Positions 1 to 6,591 of a stretch of 8,620 nt of DNA are shown here, in pieces; within the stretch, counting starts at the first letter, position 1, and each line of letters begins with the position of its first letter. Source of the DNA: JBAXLO01 sp037134755 (lineage in GTDB: Bacteria; Bacteroidota; Bacteroidia; Bacteroidales; JACABE01); the NCBI GenBank assembly GCA_037134755.1, contig JBAXLO010000200.1, positions 1 through 8,620 on the forward strand, in the 5' to 3' direction. The notes under the pieces are model-generated. The model saw only the letters and a list, made by a program, of their open reading frames with translations, searched no databases and had not been told where the DNA came from. The position numbers and the translations under genes are program-made.

Positions 1-126
1 AGCAGACTAATCAAAAGAATGCAAAAGACAAGGGAGCTTATTCAGAAAAAGGAAGCTGAATTAAGAGAAAGCATAATCAACAAAAAAACCAGAATTCACA
101 AATTGAATCAATTAATTTATAATTAA
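1..126 (+). CDS. C-terminal end of an unrecognised coiled-coil protein (5' truncated by window)
   Basis: Reading frame 1 is open from the window edge to TAA at 124-126 and gives 41 residues; the start lies upstream. The visible part is very rich in Lys, Arg, Glu and Gln (for example RELIQKKEAELRES), with Leu/Ile spaced as in an amphipathic helix, so a C-terminal coiled coil is likely. The next gene starts 27 bases later on the same strand, with no terminator between, which suggests one operon. Nothing here identifies a function. Confidence 0.6.
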   Translation, partial: SRLIKRMQKTRELIQKKEAELRESIINKKTRIHKLNQLIYN

Positions 127-153
127 AATAATAACACTTAAAAACGTAATCAA

Positions 154-1122
154 ATGGGTAATTTAATTAAAAAACCTTCGCAATTAGAAGTATCAGGATC
201 GGTTAAGATTTTGATTTATGGACAGCCTGGACTTGGCAAAACAACACTTGGCTTGTCAGCACAGAAACCTTTATTATTAGATTTTGACGGTGGAGTTCAC
301 CGTGTAAATCCAATGCACCAAACAGACACTTTACAGGTCAATTCATGGGATGAAGTAATTGACGTATTTAAAGAAGATTTACGTCCTTATGAAACAATCA
401 TAATAGATACAGCAGGTAAAATGCTTGACTTTATGAATGTATATCTTATTAAAAACGATCCTAAGCTTGGAAAGCGTGACGGTAGTTTATCATTACAAGG
501 TTATGGTGCAAGAAAAGTTATGTTTGTAAACTTTTTAAAACAAGCATCTGCATTAAATAAGAACTTAGTTTTTATTGCACACGACAAAGAAGATAAACAG
601 GGTGATAGTTTATTTATACGTCCTGAAATTGGAGGTAGTTCTTCAGGTGATCTTATTAAGGAACTCGATCTTGTAGGTTACATGGAAGCAGTAGGAAAAA
701 ATCGTACTATTTCTTTTGATCCATGTGATAAATTTTATGGTAAAAATACTTGTCAGCTTGATAGTTTAATCCAAGTTCCAGTTTTAACAACTTCAAAAAA
801 TGATTTTCTTACTAATATCATTAATAAATATAAAGAAAATCAAGCTAACAGAGTGGTAATGGTTCAGGAATATGAATCATTATTAAAACTTATTAAAAGC
901 AATGCTGAAGAATGCAAAACCTTAAAAGAATGTAACGAATATTTAGACTGGGTAAACTCTTTAACTAATATCTGGGACAGCAAAATTCAAGCCGGTGTTT
1001 TGATCAACAAAAAAGCTCGTGAACTTGGATTTACTTTTAATAAACTAACTAAGTATTTTGAAGGTGAAGTAAAGGAAACTAAAAAAGCAACTTCAAAAGT
1101 TCAGGAGGAATTAAATGTATAA
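154..1122 (+). CDS. Sak4-like phage nucleotide-binding protein (AAA_24 P-loop ATPase)
   Basis: 322 residues. A Walker A motif GQPGLGKTT is at residues 23-31 and a Walker B strand TIIIDT at 81-86. A further strand LVFIAHDKED at 138-147 fits the sensor region of RecA-like phage ATPases. The order and size match the AAA_24 family that includes Sak4, single-strand annealing or recombinase-like proteins of phages. The C-terminal third (about 220-322) is helical, charged and less conserved. The likely role is ATP-dependent binding of single-stranded DNA and strand annealing in phage recombination and replication, in the host cytoplasm. The start has the leader AATCAAATG with no Shine-Dalgarno site. 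The last 8 bases overlap the next gene, a PD-(D/E)XK nuclease, the usual partner of such proteins. The fold is sure; assignment to Sak4 rather than another AAA_24 member is an inference. Confidence 0.85.
   Translation: MGNLIKKPSQLEVSGSVKILIYGQPGLGKTTLGLSAQKPLLLDFDGGVHRVNPMHQTDTLQVNSWDEVIDVFKEDLRPYETIIIDTAGKMLDFMNVYLIKNDPKLGKRDGSLSLQGYGARKVMFVNFLKQASALNKNLVFIAHDKEDKQGDSLFIRPEIGGSSSGDLIKELDLVGYMEAVGKNRTISFDPCDKFYGKNTCQLDSLIQVPVLTTSKNDFLTNIINKYKENQANRVVMVQEYESLLKLIKSNAEECKTLKECNEYLDWVNSLTNIWDSKIQAGVLINKKARELGFTFNKLTKYFEGEVKETKKATSKVQEELNV
1103..1108 (+). promoter_or_regulatory. Shine-Dalgarno site AGGAGG for the exonuclease gene
   Basis: A full AGGAGG lies 6 bases before the ATG at 1115, inside the end of the upstream ATPase gene. 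It is one of only two clear Shine-Dalgarno sites in the window. Most other genes here have A-rich leaders instead. It fixes the start of the downstream gene, which overlaps the ATPase stop. Confidence 0.75.
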
Positions 1123-1777
1123 GTTTTATGCCACTTTATTCGATGCTTTCAATTACTATCTTAATAGTGAAAGTGACGAAGCTTTACAAGACTTTTTAAG
1201 TTCGGTAAATCGTACATCTGAAATGTCAGAAGCAGCCCTGAAAGGGGTTGCTTTTAACGAACTGATAGATTCAATTAATAATGGTAATCCTGAAGTTCCA
1301 TGTGATAATGAAAATATATTTTACAAAGTATTTTCTTATCCTATTAAAATAGTAAATGAGTTTTGTGATTATTTCAAAGGTGCAGCTCAACAGATATATG
1401 TTAGTGCCGAGATTGAAACTAAGTTTGGGACGGTTGAGGTTTATGGTTATTTAGATGAATTAAGAATGGATTGTTGTTATGATATAAAAACAACCTCAAA
1501 TTATACCTTTCCTAAATTTATTGATAAATATCAGCATTTAATATATCCTTATTGCTTAAATAATAGAGGTTCAGAAATAAATACTTTTGAATATACTATT
1601 ACTGACTTCAAAGATATTTATAAAGAAGTTTACACTTATAATCACGATCGGGATAGTCAAAAAATAAAGTTAGCCTGTGAACAATTAATTGAATTTATAG
1701 AACGTCCTGAAATCAAATCACAAATCACTAATCAAAAGATTTATGGATTAATTTCTTCAGAAATTAATCACAATTAA
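1115..1777 (+). CDS. PD-(D/E)XK (RecB/Cas4-like) exonuclease
   Basis: 220 residues. The RecB-type nuclease motifs occur in order: an N-terminal helix KGVAFNEL with E49; a strand around E99 (SAEIETKFG); GYLDEL with D114; CYDIKTT with D123 and K125; then Q140 and Y144 in QHLIYPY. These match the Glu, Asp, (D/E)XK and QxxxY motifs of metal-dependent exonucleases of the PDDEXK_1 superfamily. The likely role is resection of double-stranded DNA ends to give single strands for the Sak4-like protein encoded just upstream. The two genes overlap by 8 bases and the start has a strong AGGAGG, so the pair is probably translated together. The family call rests on motif order; exact polarity and substrate cannot be read from the sequence. 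Confidence 0.8.
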   Translation: MYKFYATLFDAFNYYLNSESDEALQDFLSSVNRTSEMSEAALKGVAFNELIDSINNGNPEVPCDNENIFYKVFSYPIKIVNEFCDYFKGAAQQIYVSAEIETKFGTVEVYGYLDELRMDCCYDIKTTSNYTFPKFIDKYQHLIYPYCLNNRGSEINTFEYTITDFKDIYKEVYTYNHDRDSQKIKLACEQLIEFIERPEIKSQITNQKIYGLISSEINHN

Positions 1778-1787
1778 ACGCTGCATA

Positions 1788-1976
1788 ATGAATAAATGGC
1801 AAATATCAGCAGAATCTAAAGAGATTTTAACCCTTGAATACTTAAGAGATGAAGTTAAAAAGAGAATGGACAAAGAAGGCTTTTCATTAGAGCTTTTTGA
1901 AGAATATAACAACTATAATTTTAAGATACAATTCAAAGAAAAACAGTTAAAAGACTGCAAATTAAAAAGAATTTAA
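1788..1976 (+). CDS. Unrecognised small helical protein, 62 residues
   Basis: The gene starts 10 bases after the exonuclease stop and ends 21 bases before the next gene, on the same strand. The product is strongly charged, with alternating Lys and Glu (for example YLRDEVKKRMDKEGF at about 19-33) and no Cys pairs apart from a lone Cys near the end, no signal peptide and no membrane segment. It is probably mostly helical. I do not recognise a family. Its tight placement in the operon and clean reading frame support it as a real gene. Confidence 0.6.
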   Translation: MNKWQISAESKEILTLEYLRDEVKKRMDKEGFSLELFEEYNNYNFKIQFKEKQLKDCKLKRI

Positions 1977-1997
1977 TAATAATAAAATTTCAATCAA

Positions 1998-2321
1998 ATG
2001 AAAGTAATTACTGAAGGACATAGATATACTATGTCAAATTTTGAAAACAAAGAAAATGGACAAACAATCCAGTTTATTGAAAAAGTATTAATAGAAAATG
2101 AAACATTGCCTAATGACAAGGTTTTGACAACTATTAATGATGGTACTACTAATGAAGAAGTACTGGAAGTATTAATTGATAGAATGAAATATTTACAAGG
2201 AAAATTCCCATGTAGAGAAAATGCAATTATCATAACTAAGCTTGAAGAATCTTTAATGTGGTTAAATAAAAGAACTGCTGATAGGATAAAAAGAAATGTA
2301 GAGGGCAAACAATTATCTTAA
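1998..2321 (+). CDS. Acb2/Tad1 hairpin-domain protein, possible anti-CBASS or anti-Thoeris nucleotide sponge
   Basis: 107 residues. The C-terminal half has a helix (about 52-67, NEEVLEVLIDRMKYLQGKF), a turn with PCREN at 71-75, and a second helix with ITKLEESLMWLNKRTADR at 79-96. This helix-turn-helix with an R-E-x-(4-5)-T-K-L-E-E-x-x-M-W core is, from my knowledge of the family, the signature of the Acb2/Tad1 hairpin domain found in many phage small proteins. Characterised members bind cyclic oligonucleotides (Acb2, against CBASS) or glycocyclic ADP-ribose (Tad1, against Thoeris) and so block host immune signalling. The N-terminal 50 residues look like a small beta region ending in NDGTTNEE, which I cannot assign. 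Many family members are uncharacterised, so the domain is fairly safe but the ligand and anti-defence role are inference. The start has the leader AATCAAATG, as at 154. Confidence 0.65.
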   Translation: MKVITEGHRYTMSNFENKENGQTIQFIEKVLIENETLPNDKVLTTINDGTTNEEVLEVLIDRMKYLQGKFPCRENAIIITKLEESLMWLNKRTADRIKRNVEGKQLS

Positions 2322-2332
2322 TAAATATCACA

Positions 2333-2932
2333 ATGAATTACACAATTAAAAAAGTAAAAATCAAAGATCGTTCTCTCACAGTTGATATGAACGAAATAGT
2401 TACAGGTGAAAACGGAAGTTTCACCAACGAAGTAACAAAGAAATGTGCTAACCTTGCACATGATGATCTTCTCAAATCCTTTGACGGCTTAGTTCCGCAT
2501 CTAATTAGTATTTGCGACTTCAAAGGATCTGAAGACATAAACAGAGAGAATATAGAAGTCGGAATGTCTGACATATTTTCAGATTATGAAGTAACCGGTT
2601 TCTCGATCGGTGGAGCTGATGAAAAAGAGGGTGTAGTTTTAATTGCACAACGTAGTTTTCCTTCAGGTAAAGTTTTGAATATTGTAACTCCATTTACTCA
2701 GTATTTGGATGAAGACTACGAGTTCGGAAGTGAACTATCCGCGGCAATTGAAAACTGCTTATTTGAAACTAAAGAATATCTATTCAATGACAAGTTTTGC
2801 TTTAAACAACTCGAAATGGACTTCAATGATGAACATCCTGAAGGCGACAAAGCAGTTGAAGAACTGATGAAGCCACTTAAAGAAAAGATTAAGAAATCTA
2901 AAAGTAAAAAAGTAGCTGAAGAGGCAGCATAA
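2333..2932 (+). CDS. Unrecognised acidic protein with a Lys-rich tail, 199 residues
   Basis: The gene starts 11 bases after the previous stop and ends 7 bases before the tRNA. The first 140 or so residues look like a mixed alpha/beta globular domain with a strand-rich centre (GFSIGGADEKEGVVLIAQR, about 88-106). An acidic linker follows (EMDFNDEHPEGDKAVEE, about 160-176). The C-terminal tail is highly basic, with KEKIKKSKSKK at about 183-193. There is no signal peptide or membrane segment. It sits between recombination genes and could belong to that module, perhaps binding DNA through the tail, but I recognise no family and claim no function. Confidence 0.7.
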   Translation: MNYTIKKVKIKDRSLTVDMNEIVTGENGSFTNEVTKKCANLAHDDLLKSFDGLVPHLISICDFKGSEDINRENIEVGMSDIFSDYEVTGFSIGGADEKEGVVLIAQRSFPSGKVLNIVTPFTQYLDEDYEFGSELSAAIENCLFETKEYLFNDKFCFKQLEMDFNDEHPEGDKAVEELMKPLKEKIKKSKSKKVAEEAA

Positions 2933-2939
2933 AAACATT

Positions 2940-3012
2940 CGCGGGATGGAGCAGTGGTCGGCTCGCGGGACTCATAACCCCGAGGTCGTAGGTTCGAATC
3001 CTACTCCCGCTA
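2940..3012 (+). tRNA. Phage-borne tRNA(CAU), initiator-like (tRNA-fMet type)
   Basis: The sequence folds as a full cloverleaf. The acceptor stem has six pairs (2-7 with 66-71) and an unpaired C1 against U72. The D stem is GAGC with GCTC. The anticodon loop is CTCATAA (anticodon CAU), the T stem GTAGG with CCTAC around TTCGAAT, and the discriminator is A73. The mismatch at 1-72 and the A11-U24 pair are hallmarks of bacterial initiator tRNAs. The run of three G-C pairs expected at 29-31/39-41 is imperfect: 29-41 and 30-40 are G-C but 31-39 is A against C. CCA is not encoded; CTA follows. It lies 7 bases after one stop codon and 14 bases before the next ATG, so it is probably cut out of the operon transcript by host RNases P and Z. 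Confidence 0.9.
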
Positions 3013-3026
3013 CTAAAAATAATAAC

Positions 3027-3422
3027 ATGGATAAAGTAACTGAAAAAAGTTTCTTCTTTAAAATAACTGCATTAACTAAATTTAATGGTGATGTAGTTGA
3101 GCAATTAACATGGGAACAGTTAACATGGGAATTAAGAAAAAAGTATGATTGGTATTTTAAATATAGAGCCGCTTTATTACAGGTTAAATATCCTAAATAT
3201 GAGATATTAGTAACATGGGGAAATGAACCTGCAAAAGAGAATACTTTAGAGATTATTATTAAAAATAAACTTATTTCTAAAAAAAGAAAACTAACAGAAT
3301 ACAAAAACAAATTAAAAAAAGCGGAATCAGAATGGGATAGCATATTTCCTATTGAAGATGACACGACGTACAAACGATGTAAATCAAAAATCAACTATTT
3401 AGAATCAGAATTAAGCAAATAA
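3027..3422 (+). CDS. Unrecognised protein with C-terminal coiled coil, 131 residues
   Basis: The start chosen is ATG 3027 with the leader AATAACATG. The frame is open further up to an ATG at 2946, but that extension is just a translation of the tRNA. The N-terminal half contains a duplicated pentapeptide EQLTW-EQLTW (residues 25-34), then an aromatic, basic segment LRKKYDWYFKYRAALLQVKYP (36-56). The C-terminal 55 residues are Lys/Glu-rich and probably form a coiled coil, ending in SKINYLESELSK. There is no signal peptide or membrane segment. The family is unknown to me. The gene follows the tRNA directly and precedes the helicase by 12 bases. Confidence 0.7.
   Translation: MDKVTEKSFFFKITALTKFNGDVVEQLTWEQLTWELRKKYDWYFKYRAALLQVKYPKYEILVTWGNEPAKENTLEIIIKNKLISKKRKLTEYKNKLKKAESEWDSIFPIEDDTTYKRCKSKINYLESELSK
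3099..3128 (+). repeat. 15-bp in-frame tandem duplication encoding EQLTW twice
   Basis: Two adjacent 15-base units, 3099-3113 and 3114-3128, differ at only two bases, GAG/GAA and CAA/CAG, both silent. The peptide EQLTW is therefore repeated exactly. Confidence 0.85.
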
Positions 3423-3434
3423 ACAAATAACGAA

Positions 3435-6143
3435 ATGGTAATCACACGTACAAAAGAAGTATTCAGAATCGAGTTTAAATACAATCCGCGATTAGTTGAC
3501 GGGGTAAAGGAACTACCTCAGCGTAGATTTGACCCTGTGAATAAATGTTGGACAGTTCCATTATCTTTTGAAAAGGAAATAGCAAACTTTGCCAACCGAT
3601 ATAACTTTAAATTCGGGAGCCAGGTTGATGAAGAAAAGTATTTTGATGTTTCACCTCTTCCAGAACTTAATCAGGAAATACCTTTAAAGATGAAACTTTT
3701 CCCTTACCAAGCAAATGGAGTAGCTTATGCTATTGAAAAGAAAAGAGTAATTATAGGAGATCAACCGGGATTGGGGAAGGCACAACCATTAAATGCAAAG
3801 ATAGCAACTCCTGCGGGATTTATTGAAATGAAAGATATATATGTTAATTGTCCGGTGTCAACTCCTGATTCAAGTATTGCTTATGTAACCGGAGTGTTTC
3901 CACAAGGAATAAGACCAGTTTATAAAGTGACTTTTAATGATGGATACTCAACAGAATGTGACGAGGAGCATTTATGGACAATTAGAGATCACAATCAAAG
4001 AAGAAGGAATTCAGGATGGCAAACTAAAACTTTAAAAGAAATCATTGCTTCAGGAGTTGAGCAAAAAAACTCACCTTCCAGAATTGCTTCAGGAAGAAAA
4101 CCAGTTTTAAAATGGGAAGTTCCAATCACAAAACCAGTTTTTCAAACTTGCACAGATTACATTATACCTCCTTATATTATAGGAGTATTAATAGGAGACG
4201 GATCACTTACTAATAACCATGTTTGCTTTTCTTCACCTGACTTTGACGATTTCATTGTAAATAAAGTTGAAGCATATTTACCTGAAAATTTAAAGTTGTG
4301 GGTAAATAGAAATGTTGATTGTCCTCAATATTTCATCACACAAAATAAAACAACAAAAAAGAACCCATGGTATAAAGAAATTGAAAATTTAAAACTTAAT
4401 GTAAAATCAATTGATAAGTTTATACCTCAATTTTACTTACAATTAAATGCAAATAACAGGCTTCAATTATTAAGAGGTTTAATGGATACTGACGGTAGCT
4501 GTTTTAAAAATAGAAGTATTTTTCACACCATGTCTTTAAGACTAGCCGAAAATCTTGTACAGTTAGTTCAATCTTTAGGAGGTTTAGCAAATATAAATAC
4601 TTATGATAGAACTAAAGAATTTAAAGGAATAGAGTATCAAGTTTGCGTAAGCTTAAATGAGTGTCCTTTTTCATTACCTAGAAAAGCAAACCAATGGAGA
4701 GAAAAATCAATTACAAGATTTATTGAAAAGATTGAATATTTAAGAGACGATTATACTCAATGTATTAAAATCAGTTCTAAAGAAGAATTATATTTAACAG
4801 ATAATTACATTGTAACTCACAATACAGCTCAGGCAATAGCTACAGCTGTAGCCGTAAAAGCAAAATGTATTTTAACTATTTGCCCTTCGAGTTTAAAGAT
4901 TAATTGGGAGAGAGAGTGGAAAATGTGGAGTAATTATAAGCCAATGATATTAACTGATAATGTTAAGCATAATTTCCACCTTTTTCACCAAACAGGATTA
5001 GTAAATGTATTTATAGTTAACTTTGAATCACTTAAAAAATATTTCGTCCAGTCTATTTCCAAAACTGAAGGAGGTAAACTTACTTTAAAAAACATAACTT
5101 TCAAAAAGCAATTTACTGATATGTTTGATATGGTTATAATTGACGAATCTCATCGCTGCAAATCCACTGCTACACGTCAGAGTAAGCTAGTTAAAGGAAT
5201 TTGCACCGGGAAAGAATATATTTATTGCTTAACAGGAACTCCGGTTATAAATAAACCAAAAGACTTAATTAGTCAATTAGGAATTATTGATCAGATGCCT
5301 GCTTTTGGAGGTTACAAAAACTTTGTGATGCGATACTGTAACGGACCTAACGAAGCTTCAAACTTAAGAGAACTTAATTATGTGCTAACTCAAAACTGTT
5401 TTTACAGACGAGATAAGCAGGAAGTCTTGAAGGATCTTCCTGATAAATTAAGGCAAATTGCATTGTGCGAAATCTCAACCAGAAAAGAGTACACCGACGC
5501 GGAACGTGACATGGTAGAGTACTTATATAAATACAAAGATGCCGATGATGAAAAGGTAGCACGAGTTCTAAGAGGTGAGATTATGGTTAAGATAGGTATC
5601 TTAAAGAATGTTTCTGCACGTGGCAAAATAGCAGATGTGTGTGAGTTTGTTGATGACATTTTAGATAGTGGAGAAAAGCTTGTTTTGTTCTGTCATTTAA
5701 GAGAGGTAATACATGAATTTAAAAAAGCTTACCCAAAAGCGGTAACCATAACAGGGGAAGATGACAATGCAGCACGCCAGAGTGCAATTGATAGTTTCCA
5801 AACTAATCCAAAGACACAATTAATCATTTGTTCAATCAAGGCTGCCGGGGTTGGTTTGACTTTGACAGCAGCTTCGAGAGTTGCATTTGTGGAGCTTCCA
5901 TGGACGGCAGCGGATTGCGATCAATGCGAAGATAGGGTTCATAGAATTGGACAGAAAGATTCAGTTACCGCTACATATTTCTTAGGGAATAACACTATTG
6001 ATGAAAAGATTTACAAAATTATACAAGCTAAAAGAGATATTGCAAAACAGATAACAGGAAGCCAAGAGCAGATTGAAGAAAGCATAGTTGATTTAATGTT
6101 TGATTTATTTACTAAACCAGAGGAGGTGTCAAGTGAAAAATAA
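3435..6143 (+). CDS. SNF2-family (SMARCAL1/HARP-like) DNA helicase precursor containing an intein
   Basis: 902 residues, or 554 after removal of the 348-residue intein (residues 116-463). Residues about 8-60 resemble the HARP domain of annealing helicases, with RRFDPVNKCWTVP. The core follows: Q-motif-like FPYQANGVAYA (89-99); Walker A GLGK|T split by the intein after K115; DEAD-box equivalent DESH (570-573); TGTP motif III (600-603); then the C-terminal lobe with LFCH (751-754), GVGLTLTAAS (805-814) and the SNF2 signature VHRIGQ (835-840). The mature enzyme would be an ATP-driven double-stranded DNA translocase that may rewind or remodel forks during phage replication. All core motifs are present, so it should be active once spliced. 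T464, the first residue after the intein, is the Walker A Thr, so the precursor cannot bind Mg-ATP normally. The start has the leader AACGAAATG. Confidence 0.93.
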   Translation: MVITRTKEVFRIEFKYNPRLVDGVKELPQRRFDPVNKCWTVPLSFEKEIANFANRYNFKFGSQVDEEKYFDVSPLPELNQEIPLKMKLFPYQANGVAYAIEKKRVIIGDQPGLGKAQPLNAKIATPAGFIEMKDIYVNCPVSTPDSSIAYVTGVFPQGIRPVYKVTFNDGYSTECDEEHLWTIRDHNQRRRNSGWQTKTLKEIIASGVEQKNSPSRIASGRKPVLKWEVPITKPVFQTCTDYIIPPYIIGVLIGDGSLTNNHVCFSSPDFDDFIVNKVEAYLPENLKLWVNRNVDCPQYFITQNKTTKKNPWYKEIENLKLNVKSIDKFIPQFYLQLNANNRLQLLRGLMDTDGSCFKNRSIFHTMSLRLAENLVQLVQSLGGLANINTYDRTKEFKGIEYQVCVSLNECPFSLPRKANQWREKSITRFIEKIEYLRDDYTQCIKISSKEELYLTDNYIVTHNTAQAIATAVAVKAKCILTICPSSLKINWEREWKMWSNYKPMILTDNVKHNFHLFHQTGLVNVFIVNFESLKKYFVQSISKTEGGKLTLKNITFKKQFTDMFDMVIIDESHRCKSTATRQSKLVKGICTGKEYIYCLTGTPVINKPKDLISQLGIIDQMPAFGGYKNFVMRYCNGPNEASNLRELNYVLTQNCFYRRDKQEVLKDLPDKLRQIALCEISTRKEYTDAERDMVEYLYKYKDADDEKVARVLRGEIMVKIGILKNVSARGKIADVCEFVDDILDSGEKLVLFCHLREVIHEFKKAYPKAVTITGEDDNAARQSAIDSFQTNPKTQLIICSIKAAGVGLTLTAASRVAFVELPWTAADCDQCEDRVHRIGQKDSVTATYFLGNNTIDEKIYKIIQAKRDIAKQITGSQEQIEESIVDLMFDLFTKPEEVSSEK
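3780..4823 (+). mobile_element. Class 3 intein with LAGLIDADG homing endonuclease in the helicase Walker A motif
   Basis: The insert runs from A116 to N463 of the helicase, and its removal restores GDQPGLGKTAQAIA. Position 1 is Ala, so the usual Cys/Ser nucleophile is absent. Block B is STECDEEHLW (172-181) with Trp just after the block B His. Block F has Cys in QCIKI (C443). The C-terminus is VTHN followed by Thr+1. Trp, block F Cys and the Thr before His-Asn are the WCT residues that define class 3 inteins. In these the block F Cys attacks the upstream peptide bond and passes the extein to the +1 residue. The middle carries two LAGLIDADG motifs, IIGVLIGDGSL (248-258) and LLRGLMDTDGSC (345-356), each with the catalytic Asp, so a homing nuclease is probably active. 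The intein boundaries are exact from the helicase motif; activity is inferred. Confidence 0.92.
6121..6126 (+). promoter_or_regulatory. Shine-Dalgarno site AGGAGG deciding a GTG start
   Basis: AGGAGG lies 6 bases before GTG 6133, inside the end of the helicase gene. The motif and the 6-base spacing are the same as at the exonuclease gene. It favours GTG 6133 over the in-frame ATG at 6100, which has no such site. Confidence 0.75.
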
Positions 6144-6408
6144 TCAAACTATCTTATTTGATATTTCTGCAAAGAAACTTTCAAAGAAACAAGAAAGAAA
6201 ACTTTGCAAGAGAAGTCCTAATGTTACCATTGCCAGAATGAGAAGAAGAAACAGAAGGTATTATTTACACTACAGATGCAAAAGAATAGGATTGGTATTG
6301 AATAAAAAGAACACTACTCTTTCAGGAACTGAAGAATCATTAAGCAAATTATGGGCAATAGAATTGAGAGATAGATTTGGTTATAACCTTCAAATAATAA
6401 TAGCATAA
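6133..6408 (+). CDS. Unrecognised small basic protein, 91 residues
   Basis: The GTG start at 6133 is chosen because of AGGAGG 6 bases upstream; an ATG 11 codons earlier in the same frame would extend it further into the helicase. The product is strongly basic, with a cluster RMRRRNRRYYLHYRCKR at about residues 35-51, and ends in a hydrophobic strand LQIIIA. The basic cluster would suit nucleic-acid binding, but this is inference from charge only. There is no signal peptide or membrane segment, and I know no family. It overlaps the helicase by 11 bases and shares its final A with the ATG of the next gene (TAATG), so translation of the three is probably coupled. Confidence 0.65.
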   Translation: MKNNQTILFDISAKKLSKKQERKLCKRSPNVTIARMRRRNRRYYLHYRCKRIGLVLNKKNTTLSGTEESLSKLWAIELRDRFGYNLQIIIA

Positions 6409-6587
6409 TGCCAAAAAATATATTAGACAGTATGAACCTCAAAAAAATTAAAGTTCATCTTACCAAGAGACTTGTAAAATTTGAAGAGGTTGTGGATACA
6501 GAGCATAACGAAACGCTGATACTATTTAAAATAGACAGATATAAAAACAGAGTTTTTAATACTAAAATAGGAAAACAAATAAAATAA
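6408..6587 (+). CDS. Unrecognised small basic protein, 59 residues
   Basis: The ATG overlaps the upstream stop as TAATG and the frame runs to TAA at 6585-6587. The product starts MPKNILDSMNLKK and is rich in Lys, with a central acidic stretch FEEVVDTEHNE (about 25-35) and an alternating strand TLILFKIDRYKNRVF after it, so a small beta sheet is possible. No family is recognised. Stop-start coupling and the exact fit between neighbours are the main evidence that it is a gene. An internal ATG at codon 9 is a possible alternative start. Confidence 0.55.
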   Translation: MPKNILDSMNLKKIKVHLTKRLVKFEEVVDTEHNETLILFKIDRYKNRVFNTKIGKQIK

Positions 6588-6591
6588 TAAC

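Noticed and set aside
127..153. Bacteroidota-type promoter (TTTG ... TAnnTTTG) before the ATPase gene
   Set aside because: No convincing pair of motifs was found here or in other gaps; the genes appear to be transcribed from upstream of the window.
1231..1255. Stem-loop AGCAGCCC/GGGGTTGCT followed by four T, terminator-like
   Set aside because: It lies within the exonuclease coding sequence, includes a G-T pair, and the T tract is short; probably chance.
1994..2308. 104-codon reading frame on the - strand
   Set aside because: It lies opposite the hairpin-domain gene, which has recognisable motifs; the - strand product is low-complexity Ser/Phe/Leu as expected from antisense of AT-rich coding DNA.
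2946..3026. N-terminal extension of the 131-residue protein to ATG 2946 (MEQWSARGTHNPEVVGSN...)
   Set aside because: It is a translation of the tRNA gene at 2940-3012, a familiar artefact; ATG 3027 has a proper leader.
2972..3394. 140-codon reading frame on the - strand ending in GVGFEPTTSGL
   Set aside because: The tail is the antisense translation of a tRNA, and the rest is opposite a coherent + strand gene.
5374..5659. Two - strand reading frames inside the helicase gene
   Set aside because: They lie opposite conserved SNF2 sequence and show no motif or start context.
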